Shown here: positions 8,403 through 18,538 of the stretch, in pieces
Layout: every line of letters starts with the position of its first letter
Numbering within the stretch: the stretch's first letter is position 1
From: Labia minor
Lineage: Eukaryota; Arthropoda; Insecta; Dermaptera; Spongiphoridae
Direction of reading: 5' to 3'
DNA: 64,000 bases
NCBI GenBank assembly: GCA_963082975.1
Contig: OY720350.1
Location: 7,273,488-7,337,487, forward strand
Translations under genes and position numbers: made by a program
The notes under the pieces: generated by a model
The model's database searches: none
What the model was told of the DNA's origin: nothing
What the model saw: only the letters and a program-made list of their open reading frames with translations

Positions 8403-9170
8403 TTGGTTATTCAGAATATCTATTTTGTCCACTTCAAAGTAGTCACCATAGATATAATGCGCTTATGCCAACGTTTTTTCCTATTTTAAAAAGTAATTGT
8501 TTGTGATCTTGTTCAGCTGCTCCTTTGATGCAGTTTTTATCTCCCCAATTGTAGCGTAGCGTAGTCCTTTCATGGGCCTCTTCAGTTTTGGGAACAAAAA
8601 AAGTCACAGGGGGCTAAGTCTGGGGAATACGGTGGCTGCGTCACCATTGCTGTGTTTTTGGACAAATATTCGCGCACATGCAACGAGCCGTGAGCCGACT
8701 CATACCTAAATCATTGGTTAAAATCGATATGTTTAGGCCCTCAGCAACTTCTCCTAAGGTGATTCAAAGATTGGACAATAATATTTTCGTCATTTTATTA
8801 ATGTTTTCAACTGTTGATGTGCTCGGGCGTCCTGCACACTCTTCATAGTTCGCATCTTCTCGCCCTTGTACCACCAATAAACGTTAGTTTTGTAGAAGGT
8901 AGCTTCACTATATGTCACAGTCAAAATTCGGAATGCATCCGTGCACTTAATTTTGTTTTCGTATAAAATTTGATACAGATTCTTTGATCCATTTTTTGGA
9001 ATAAGCAAAAATCGAAGACGATCCAAAATACGTCCAAGCAAAACAGCTGTCAAAAATTAACTAAACATTCAAAATGGCCGACCTTAAACCTTAACAGCAT
9101 AAGTAAGGGATATGAGTACCAACATAACGCAACAAAACGTTGTCCGTGAAAATTCACAATTCGCGATACT
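8403..9170 (-). pseudogene. Decayed mariner transposase copy
   Basis: The minus-strand frame at 9053-8790 resembles the N-terminal helix-turn-helix region of Mos1-type mariner transposases, with a VYWWYKGEK-type block. Downstream (8690-8410) other frames encode HVREYLSKNTAMV and YSPDLAPCDFFLFPKLK, the region of the last catalytic acidic residue. The two parts are closer than in a full ~345-residue protein, so the middle is deleted. The end near 9150 (TATCGCGAATTGTG with a TTCAAAAAG box on the minus strand) resembles a mariner terminus. The 5' LTR of the gypsy element lies only about 12 bases from the other end. Confidence 0.75.
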
Positions 9171-9950
9171 TTTTGAACACAATACATACTTACATACATA
9201 TAAATAATAATTATGACTGATAAATAAGTATTTAAAATTATGTGAAATTAATTGAATTTAATAAATCACAATTTTTTAGTTTAGATATCTGTCCATTTGC
9301 ATAATACAGACTTTGATTGTTTTACAAATCACTCTTTTAGTTTATTTCTGGAATATGCTTCATTATGTAAATGTGTTATATGTAACAGATTTCTATCTCT
9401 GTTCTCTCTCTCTCTTTATTTTATTACATATTATATATAATTTTATTTTATATATTTTTTCATTTTTTTTTAACATCATATATATGTCCATACATATATT
9501 CAATACATTAAGAAAATTAGATTACGAATTGATTAACATTAATTTTTAAATCAAAAACGAAATATATATCTATATATAGTTACATATAATATTTTGATAC
9601 AAATCTAATATGGAAATTAAGATAAAATACAAATTATTTGGATATATGTATATTATAAAATAATTTAATCTCTTTTTTGAAATCAATTTTTTTTCTTTAA
9701 TTTTAAATTATGATTTGCATGTCAAATGCTAATTTAATTTTTATATTGTATAAACTATTTATAAATAACCTTGAAACATTAGCGTTAGGCGTATACATGC
9801 ATTTAAAAATAAATGAATAAAGATTTTAAAAATTGTTATATTCATATTTCTAAATAATATTAAAAGAGAATTCATTTTTTTACTATCTTGCCAGAGACAC
9901 TCCAAATTTTTTTAAAATTATTTGAGAATTTTATAAAAAAAAAAACAACC
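9171..9950. other. AT-rich DNA without recognised content
   Basis: Short A/T runs, a CT-rich run near 9400 and a poly-A run near 9940 that belongs to the following SINE end. No coding signal or repeat family recognised. Confidence 0.6.
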
Positions 9951-10205
9951 ACTGACTTTCTACGTCCTATGCAAGCCGGTTCTATCAATGAGGTGTCCTA
10001 TGATCAGTAGAACGGGTCCTCTCAACCGTTACCTTGATTTTCTTGATCGGAGGCGCTATCAAGTTACTTTTCCCCAATGTTGTTCCCAAAGGCTGGGTTG
10101 ACTCCGTTCCATAGACCCCAGCTAGGGAAATTCCCTTGCCAAGCCCGGGACTTGAACCCAGGACCATGTGAATGTGATGCAGGTTCGCTACCCACACCCC
10201 CTTAG
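9951..10205 (-). mobile_element. tRNA-derived SINE, family A, copy 1
   Basis: On the minus strand a tRNA-like head carries a perfect B-box-like GGGTTCAAGTCCCGGG. An unrelated body contains the block TTGATCGGAGGCGCTA (plus sense), shared with three other copies at 24080, 42181 and 52551. The far end abuts a poly-A/T run. Expression would be by RNA polymerase III; mobility depends on a partner LINE. Confidence 0.8.
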
Positions 10206-10687
10206 ACATGTATCTATAAATTATATTTCAGTAACGTTTTTATTGAATCTGTGTTACTCTCATATAAATAATCAATAAAACATCAAAATTGAACTCATCT
10301 CCATTGGTATTCATAAATATTTAAAAGTTATTAATTCAATTTTCTAACGAAAGATTCATTTTTGAAATTTCAATTTCACTTATAATTTTTACTGTTATCG
10401 TTATTTAAATTGTAAATTCAATAATTAATAAATATAAATATGTATATTTTGTGTGTATAGGTACATTAAATAGTAATGTTATGTTTTTTAAGATATCTTG
10501 TTCTATCTATCTTCTAACGTAGTCAATTTTATTGTATTTTTATTTGCTATTCTAACTTTAAGGCCCCATCCAATGCACTCTGAGAGCAATCAGCATACCA
10601 TATGGTGAATTCCCATTGAAAATCTTCTCTTACATCTAGAAACTAGAAATCTCTCAATCTACATCGTAGATATATATCAAATAAGTC
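10206..10687. other. AT-rich DNA, nothing recognised
   Basis: No open frame, terminal repeat or family match was seen in this stretch. Confidence 0.55.
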
Positions 10688-10695
10688 TTTAGAAC

Positions 10696-11012
10696 ATAGG
10701 TTCCCAAACTTTTTTGTGTCATAGACTCCTTGCCATGTTTTTCGGTTTTGCGTAGACACCCTAAATTCATTTTTTGTAAAATAAATTTACATTTTTATTG
10801 AAAAATCAAATCAAATTAAGAACCATGTCGGAAAAACAATTTACCTTTTTTTTAGAGCCATATTGAATTGAATTATAAGATAGTATAATGTTAGTAAATA
10901 GGCTTGAGATCCACTATCGTAGACCCCGAAATTTTTTATTCGCCTCCGTAGACCCCTTGCAGGTTGTCATAGACCCCTGGGGGTCGATATAGATCACTTT
11001 GGGAACCTCTCC
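10696..11012. mobile_element. hAT-like MITE
   Basis: The termini contain AGGTTCCCAAA at the left and TTTGGGAACCT at the right. The copy is flanked by the 8-bp duplication TTTAGAAC (10688-10695 and 11013-11020). Internal GTAGACCCC-type repeats are present and there is no transposase. Target length and termini fit hAT. Confidence 0.78.
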
Positions 11013-11020
11013 TTTAGAAC

Positions 11021-11218
11021 AATGAAAATCCAAAAATATTTACACAATTCAGATTCACATAAGTTTTTAATAAATTCTTAAAAAGAAAAAAAAAATAATT
11101 GATACATATACAAGAAAATGTTAAAAAGATTAAAATTTTAATTCATTCGTAAATTGATTTCTATTTTTTAGAATTTGTTTATATCATTTTACATTATTCT
11201 ATGTAGCCTTATATCTAA

Positions 11219-11261
<43 letters not shown>

Positions 11262-11639
11262 TAAATTTATATGGAAACATTATTTACAATTTATTCATTG
11301 AAAAGTATATTTATATTTTTTTTTTATGAATTTAGTCCATTTTCGTAATATGTATTTTTCTTTGTCATGAAACAAACAAACATTATGTAATTGTTTATCC
11401 CACGGATCCGAATACCGATAAATTGTTTTTAATCAATTGACTATGGAAAGGTCAATTTATTTCAGATATGACAAAAAAGAAATTGGAAAAAGGATTCTGA
11501 GTTGTGGCATAAATGTAATGAAAAAGAAAAAAAATTTAGAAAAAAAAACACGATCAAATAATTGAATTGTGACATACATAAAAAAAACAAAAATGAAAAA
11601 AATGATTATATCAAGAAAATATTTATTTTGATTTTTTTT
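11021..11639. repeat. AT-rich DNA with an (ATA)n microsatellite
   Basis: An ATA/TAA repeat occupies about 11226-11259 and poly-T/poly-A runs are near 11310 and 11630. Nothing coding was seen. Confidence 0.7.
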
Positions 11640-12190
11640 TTTTTTTTTTTTATTTAATAAATAATATATTTTTGCCATTTTTCCTTCTACCATTCTAACC
11701 ACGTGTCCTGCCCACCGTAGCCTTCTCGATTTTATAATTCTAACTATAACTGGAGATGCATAGAGGTCATGCAATTCCTCGTTAGGCAATCTTCACCATT
11801 CCCCGGTGACCTCATCTTTCATTGGCCCATAAATGCTTCGCAGAATCCTATTTTTAAATACTCTAAATCTACTTTCGTCCCTTAAGGTCATAGACCATGC
11901 CTCACACCCATATAATACAACCGGTAAAATAATTGTATTATATATTTTAACTTTTATCCCCTTTGGTAATAATTTTGATCCGATAAGCCCCTTTATTGCT
12001 TATGATAACAGGCGTTTCCCGTTTGTAACCTTGCTTTAAACTCTTCTCGAATATTATTATTTTTCGTTATCACAGAACCTAAGTATTTAAATTTTTCTAC
12101 ATTTTCAAATTCTATATCTTTTATATTAAGATTTTGTGTGTTAATACTATTCCTCTTTGTTACTAAATACTTTGTCATAAATAAATAAAT
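11640..12190 (-). pseudogene. LINE reverse-transcriptase C-terminal tail, degenerate
   Basis: Minus-strand frames give LGSVITKNNNIREEFKARL and NACYHK, then after frame changes a GMVYDLK region, then PNEELHDLYASPVIV and SRRLRWAGHVVRM. This order is the conserved C-terminal tail of arthropod non-LTR retrotransposon polyproteins. Several stops and frameshifts make it dead. Other tails of the same family lie at 13228, 32440, 38165 and 49885. Confidence 0.8.
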
Positions 12191-13227
12191 TAATACATAA
12201 ATATATAAAAGAAAAATATTATTTTTTTCGTCTATTTTAAATTTCAATCCATGATATTTTTTAATAAAATAATTTTTGTCAAAGAAAGAAAAAATAATAC
12301 TTTCCCTTCCTATCGTCCGTCGGTAAAAATAGAGGAAGCAATATGACATTTACTTAATTAAATGGTATAAAAAAAATATCACAGAAATTAAATAAATTCA
12401 TTTTTTTTTCTCATATCTAATTCTATTATAAAGGTTTTTTAAAATTCAATGATCTTGTTTTTAAAATTGAATTTTGACTTGAAATTTAATTCAATTTTGA
12501 TTTTTATTAATACCAGTCGAATCGTTGAGCCAATAAATTTGGAATCGATTGACATTGGAAAAGAGGTGGTTGATGTAAAGTGAGGGAGAGGGGAGAGGAG
12601 GGGGGGGGGGTTTGGAGGCAAGAGCGTTGAGTCCTGTTGAAAGAATTTCAATTCACTTAGTGACATTGCGGATACATTTTTGGTTCTTTGACTTTTGCAC
12701 TCCCAGAACTGAGTTTAATGTGCTTGGCATATACTCTAAAGAATTTATTACCAATTGATTTTATTATGAAATTATCTACTCTACCTACCCCTTTTTTTCC
12801 CTTATTTTTTTCTAGAAAATGAATTATTTTATTCTTTTTCATTTTATGAAATACCATATTTTAAAATTATTATTTTTAATTTATTATATTTTAATTTAAT
12901 CTACAATCTCTTCTCAAATTACAGTTTTGTACATTTTTAACAGAGTAAATTATCTTATTTTTTTATTATATCTTTTAATTAATTTTTTCATAATTGAACA
13001 ATTTAGAATTCAGACTTAATAAATCGTATATGATGATTAATAATTATATCTTATATGATCTTCGTTGTTCATGATTAAATTATCTTGTACAAAAAATACA
13101 TTCTTTTTAATATGAGTGAAGACGTTATCTATGATAATATTAAATTATGTGGTATATTAGGAATACATATTTAGCATCTCTATTTTTCTTTTTTCCTAAA
13201 TATAAGCATGTTTTTTAGGGCTATAAA
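12191..13227. other. AT-rich DNA with a purine/G tract
   Basis: Mostly A/T. A purine stretch at 12581-12618 includes an 11-base G run and several G3-G4 blocks. No gene was supported; the short frames here are low-complexity. Confidence 0.6.
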
Positions 13228-13465
13228 ATTTAGAAGACTGTGATAGGCAGGCCACGTGGCTAGAATGAGAGAGGAAAGAATGGCGAAAAATATATTGGTG
13301 GGGAGACCGATTGGGAAACGTTCGCTTGGAAGACCAAGGACGCGGTGGATGGACAATGTAGGAGGGGACGTGAGAGAGGGTAGGGGTTGGATGGTTGTGG
13401 CTCAGGATAGGGATACTTGGAGAAGTGTGGTTGCTGCAGCCAATAACTTTCGAGTTCTGTAGAGC
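13228..13465 (+). pseudogene. LINE reverse-transcriptase tail fragment
   Basis: The plus frame reads ARMREERMAKNILVGRP, then GKRSLGRPRTRWMDNV, then AQDRDTWRSVV, the hallmark 3' end of LINE-encoded reverse transcriptases in arthropods. It is 5'-truncated, and a stop sits in the upstream RRL-AGHVAR block. The frame ends normally at about 13462. Confidence 0.85.
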
Positions 13466-13680
13466 CACAGAGAAAAATAGATAGACAGAACATTCATTAA
13501 ATTTTTTTAAATATAAATATAAATATATAAGTATATTGAGAAATAATAATATGTATTATTAGAAAACAAAAAGAAGAACAAACATACAAATTACAATTTT
13601 ATCTTTTTAATGACATGAATTCTGCAAATTCATTCATTCATTATAACTACTTAAAAGAGATCCAAATTAAATTAGAGATA

Positions 13681-15036
13681 GGGTGACCCAGCCAGTAGTT
13701 GAACCCCTTCCAGTAGTTGAACAAATTACCAAAAATCCGCCAAAATCTCTAGAGGAAACATGCTTGGAACGTGAAATTTTATTTTATTTTTAAGTTGTTA
13801 TGTTGTCACAACTGAAACACCTATCGTCTGCTGCACGTGACTTAAGTACTCAGAGATATTATTTTTTTCCTCAAATGAAATGCTTGTTTTTGCATTCACG
13901 ACTAGTCTACTGAAAATACGGTAGGTAAAAGTAATCCACGTGCATCCTAGTCATTTTTAGAGATATTTTTACCGAATTGGTCTTAAATTAAAACTATAGG
14001 ACTACATTTTGAAGCATGATATTAAGGTATAGATATTTTTTATTTTTTAGAGCTCTAAACTGACTGTTCAACTAATGGCACTGTTTAAATGCACAAATTC
14101 CAGTAATTGAACAGTGGTGAACGGTGCCCGCCATCAAAGATCACCAGACTGTGAATGTTCAATCCCTTTTATACCTTGAATCCCTCTTCCCCAAGGGTAG
14201 GCCTGAAGAATTTAGAAAAGTGCAGAGGAAGAGTGGGAGGGTAATATTGAGGCCCGTGAACTGTTTCAGTTTTGGAAAAGGCTTCGGAGCAAATGTCTTA
14301 ATGAAACTCAGACAAATGGCCTTTTGTCTGAGTGTATTGAAAAGGAGCCCGAAATTAATCATAATTTTGATGCCTCACCTTCAGCATTGAATGTTAGTGC
14401 AATCCAAGCAACACTTTCAAGACAAACGGACTCGCCTAAAGTAAAGTAAAGTAAAGTAAAACCAGGAATCTGTATGCAGTAACGGGACTCGACTCCCAAA
14501 ACAATTTCGTATCAAAAGTTTAAAAAATTTTAAAAATATTTTTAATTTTGTATCTTATATGTATATTGCCGATTGGTGTTTGTTTGAAATAAATAAATAA
14601 ATAAATATATGTATTATTATTATTATTATTATTATAATTTAAACATTGAGCAATGTTTGGAATGTGAATCAGCCTTGTATTGTGTTATGAGTGCTCAAGC
14701 TATAGGCCTAGATATTTGTTAAGTCGTTTTGGATGTGTACCTAAACTTAAAATAAAAAAAAACTATGAAATAACGGGTGTTCAATTACTGGAATATCGAG
14801 CGTTCAAAAACTGGACATGTCTGTTCAACCACTGGGATAAAATCATAAAAAATGTTGTGAATTTTTTTTTGCTTTTTATTTTTCAGTTAAGCACTGTTTA
14901 ATATTTTTTTTAATAACTACAATAATAAAGCTTTGTTAAAAATCCATTAGCTTAGTTTTACGGCTAATAGTATAGAACTTACAACAGGATCCGTGGTAAA
15001 CTGGCTTTATTTGTTCAACTACTGGCTGGGTCACCC
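13681..15036. mobile_element. 1.36-kb TA-flanked DNA transposon with GGGTGACCCAGCC termini
   Basis: Termini GGGTGACCCAGCCAGTAGTT and its inverted copy ending CTGGGTCACCC are each flanked by TA (13679-13680 and 15037-15038), as in Tc1/mariner/pogo elements. The motif CAGTAGTTGAAC and variants recur inside both ends (near 13710, 14065, 14100, 14780, 14825, 15012). The centre (14120-14420) is less AT-rich with an 88-codon frame that resembles no transposase I know. It is therefore probably a non-autonomous copy or a carrier of host sequence. A partial relative may lie at 60536-60611. Confidence 0.82.
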
Positions 15037-15408
15037 TATTATGTATATTGATAAGAATGAAAAAAGGGGGAAGAAAACTTTTTGCTGAAAATTGACGAAA
15101 AAGTGAAAAAATTAAACTTATTCAAATGTAAATGGAAGATCTCAGTGCATTTGTAAAGATTTGTGTTCATCTTTTTTTTTGTATAACAGAGCCGCGAAGT
15201 CTTGGTTAGGATTACTTTTTGTTCATTATCCGAATATGTGCCCGTTTTTGAACACAAAAATCTCTCATGAATGTCATCCAATTTGTTAGTTATCCGGTCA
15301 GTTCGTTAACTGATCACCCACTGTATTTCATTAATATTGACTATAATTGTAATCACATAAAATAAAAAAAATTCTAAAACTTTATTTCGACTCTCGATTT
15401 ATGCTATA
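15037..15408. other. Spacer, AT-rich
   Basis: No recognised feature; the short minus frame here is not supported by any family resemblance. Confidence 0.5.
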
Positions 15409-15410
15409 TA

Positions 15411-15766
15411 CGAGGGTGGGGTGATAAGTTTCCGGCCTGATCAAGAAAAACGAAGTTTTTAAATTTTTTTTTTTGCTTTATTTTTCAACATAATCTCCAT
15501 CAACACTGATATATTTCTCTGTTCTAATTTAGTTAATTAATTTAATTAATTAATTAAGCAGTTTTTGGTCTAACGTTAGCAAACGCGGCCCCCCAGTTGC
15601 ACACAGCTTTCCATGTTCAAATGGTTGTGCAAAATATTTCGCACACGTTCAGCTGACATCGTACAGATCTCAGCTATCTTGAATGTTGAAAAATAAAGCA
15701 AAAAAAAAAAAAAATTAAAAACATCGTTTTTCTTGATCAGGCCAGAAACTTTTCCCCCCACTCTCG
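15411..15766 (-). mobile_element. Mariner-derived MITE, copy 1
   Basis: TIRs begin CGAGGGTGGGG and end in the inverted form CCCCACTCTCG, with TA on both sides (15409-15410, 15767-15768). Inside, minus-strand remnants show MSAERVRNILHNHLNM (transposase interior) and, at the other end, the C-terminal GDYVEK region, joined by a TTAATTAA-rich deletion junction. It is an internal-deletion derivative of a mariner. Confidence 0.88.
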
Positions 15767-15768
15767 TA

Positions 15769-16227
15769 ATATAATATGCAATGAGTGAATTTAATATAAT
15801 TATTAAGCAAGAAAATTATATTAATTGAAAATATTATAGTTTTAACTTTAAACTCCAATTTAGTATAAATATAATTATAAAAATAAATAAATACATTGTA
15901 AATAAAAGAATAAATATTATAGGATAGCTTTGAGTTGATTGATGATCAAATAAAGTTGAGATGTATCAAGCATTGAATGAATCCATTGTCCTGTCCCATT
16001 CATTTTGTTTTCAACTCCTTTTTTAATCCCGAAAGAGTGGGGGGAGGAAATCAGAATCATACACAAATAATATAATAATGTCATCGTTTTAAAACCACTC
16101 ATTTTCTTTATAGATAAAGTATAAATGGAAGTGTTATATAGATTTAATTATTTTTTTTAACTTTTTTAATTTATAATTATTACATATTAAAAGAAAAGTT
16201 GAGAATTCAATTTTATTTATTTTTAAA

Positions 16228-16262
<35 letters not shown>

Positions 16263-16394
16263 CTTTATACAATGATTTTTCAAATATACGTAATTCTTTT
16301 ATTAAATTATAAATTTTACTTTATTTAAAAAGAAAACAAAAATCTTTTAATATCTAATTTTTACTCTTTATTAAGTATTACCTAATATACATAT
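15769..16394. repeat. AT-rich DNA with a (TTA)n microsatellite
   Basis: A TTA/ATT repeat runs at about 16230-16261. Nothing coding seen. Confidence 0.7.
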
Positions 16395-16395
16395 A

Positions 16396-16853
16396 CGAGG
16401 GTGGGGTGAAAAGATTCCGGCCTGACCAAGAAAAACGATGTTTTTAAATTTTTTTTTTTTTTTGCTTTATTTTTCAACATAATCTCCATCAAAACTGATA
16501 CATTTCTCATAACGCTGTTCTAATTTAGTTAATTAATTAATTACTTAATTTAAATTAATGTAAGTCTCATCAACAGTTATGAATCGACGCAAATATTCGT
16601 TTGGATTACGCCTTCAGCGCCAAATTGTCGGTAGAAATGGTTTTTCGATGTAGTTTTTGGTCTAACTTTAGCAAACGCGGCACCCACCTTGCTTGCACAC
16701 AGCTTTCCATCTTCAAATGGTTGTGCAAAATATTTCGCACACGTTCAGCTGACATCGTACAGGTCTCAGCTATCTTGAATGTTGTAAAATAAAACAAAAA
16801 ATTAAAAAAATCGTTTTTCTTGGTCAGAACGGAAACTTTTCCCCTCACCCTCG
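16396..16853 (-). mobile_element. Mariner-derived MITE, copy 2
   Basis: Same termini as the copy at 15411, but the right TA is mutated. It keeps more transposase: the minus frame has MSAERVRNILHNHLKM, then ARWVPRLLKLDQK, then the start of the next conserved block. Catalytic residues are missing. Confidence 0.86.
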
Positions 16854-16994
16854 AATAAGTTGTTCGTAAGATGTTGAAATGATTATTATTATTTTATTTT
16901 TATTTTTTTTTTATTTTTTTCAAAAATGGAAAATATTTATACCAGCCAGATATAAAATTTATAGATAAAAATTGTAAGTATGTTGATTGCTATT

Positions 16995-17240
16995 AAGACA
17001 GGTGGATGGACACCTCTTAGACAGGTGTGGCAAACCCTAACCCGTTAGCTAAGGGTGGGTATCCGACTAGAGGGGTTGCTTCAAGTCAGGGGGTGCGCGT
17101 TGAGTGCGCGCTCGGGGCGAGTTCGCCCCTATTTGACTGGTGGCCGAGACTCGAGTCGCGTGCCGACCGTCATCCGTTGCAGTCGACAGCTGTCAAATGA
17201 ACAAGTGTCACCGGCAAATGCCATTCTAATCCAAAGATAG
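16995..17240. other. GC-rich island upstream of the inferred first exon
   Basis: Base composition changes sharply, with several CpGs and the palindromic GGGGCGAGTTCGCCCC near 17114-17129. There is no stable long frame (61 codons at 17055) and no known repeat. Lying 160-400 bases upstream of the candidate start codon at 17399, it may be the promoter or 5' untranslated exon of the host gene. It could also be an unrecognised repeat. Confidence 0.45.
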
Positions 17241-17398
17241 AAAACAATTTTTTTTTTTTATTTTTTTCATTGGCTGTTTTCTTTCGATTCCATCCACCCA
17301 CTCGCATGTGATGTGATGTGATGTGATGTGTGTGCATTAAATCTGCGCCCATTTGGATCACGATGGTGTGATGATTGGTTGGTGCTCGTATGTGACGC

Positions 17399-17414
17399 AT
17401 GGCGTCCTCTCATC

Positions 17415-17445
<31 letters not shown>

Positions 17446-17482
17446 CGGCGAGGACGCGGCCAATCATGCCAAAATCCACGCG
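17399..17482 (+). CDS. Inferred coding exon 1 of an R7BP-like gene (His-rich N-terminus)
   Basis: The ATG at 17399 opens 28 codons: MASS, twelve histidines, then GEDAANHAKIHA. It stops exactly at a GT donor (17483-17484, GCG|GTAGGA), and the intron frame meets a TAG at once. The exon ends in phase 0 and the exon at 45274 begins in phase 0. Joined, the residues lead into the R7BP core where vertebrate proteins have a similar short helix start. CCAAT-type boxes (GATTGG near 17372, CCAAT near 17460) lie nearby. This is a model from phase and context; there is no direct homology in the 28 residues. The CAT/CAC repeat could also be a plain microsatellite. Confidence 0.5.
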
Positions 17483-17484
17483 GT

Positions 17485-18538
17485 AGGATAGAATAAACAT
17501 TCTCTCTATCTTTCTCTCTCTTTCTCACACACACACATACATTATTTATCATTCAGAATCATTAAATTAGATATAATTCATTTACTCTTTAATTTTCTCT
17601 TAAAAATCTTGAAGATTTTAACTGTATGAAAAAAAAAACTCAAAATTTAACCCTTTAACTATCAAGTATTTCTTTCTATCTAAAGGGGCTGACTTTAAAA
17701 ACTAACTCATTCAAAATTTAAGAATAAATTTCAAAAATGGTTTTCTAACTTCCAAAAAAAAAGACAAAATATATATCCAGTATAGAATTAAAGAAAATAA
17801 AAACAACACAATTTCATCCCCTCAACCATAGAAATTAAATTTATCTTTAAAATATCTCACATATCTCTTTAAATAGCATATTTTTTTTTTTTTATTAAAA
17901 TATTTCCTTAATCGATTCTGGTTATCCAAAATTTAGATAATTGGGGAAACAATTCTGTATAAATAAAGAGAACTAGAAAATTTCATTTTATAAATAAAAT
18001 TATTTCCAAATGTGATGATAATATCAAAATTCATATTAAAGTTTCCTTTTGAATGAGTAGATTAAACTAATCTTTGAAATTGAAATTGAAATTGATTTAT
18101 AATTTATATTATATTAATTTTATAATATTTAAAATAAATAATACTTTATTAATGTAATATTTAATTGTAATTTCTATTCTATGATATGAATATGTATAAA
18201 TGGGTCGGTTTTAAATAAAAGTCAAGCGTGTCTGAATAATTGATTTTATATCAAAAATTTTATTTTTCATCTTTATTTATTTTATTATTTCATAAAAAAT
18301 GTTTTGTTGGAACCAGATACTTTAAAAAAATAAAAAAACAAAAACAAAAAACAAATATACATGTATATATTATAAGTATATGACTGATGTTTATGAATTT
18401 GTTTAATTATTTTCCATTTTTTTACATTAGTAATGTAACATAATTGAATATTGACAACTTTTTTCGTTTCTTTGATATCTTCTCAATTTCCTAGAGTTTT
18501 TTTTTTTAATTTTAAAAATATATAGATATATAAAAATG
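17485..18538. other. AT-rich intronic DNA with CT and CA runs
   Basis: A CT/CA run lies at about 17500-17540 just inside the donor. The rest is A/T-rich with no recognised element. Confidence 0.55.

Noticed and set aside
14124..14390. 88-codon frame as the transposase of the 13681 element
   Set aside because: No helix-turn-helix or DDE/DDD motif could be found in it.
17411..17446. CAT repeats as a CRISPR-like or satellite array
   Set aside because: It is a simple trinucleotide run with no spacers.
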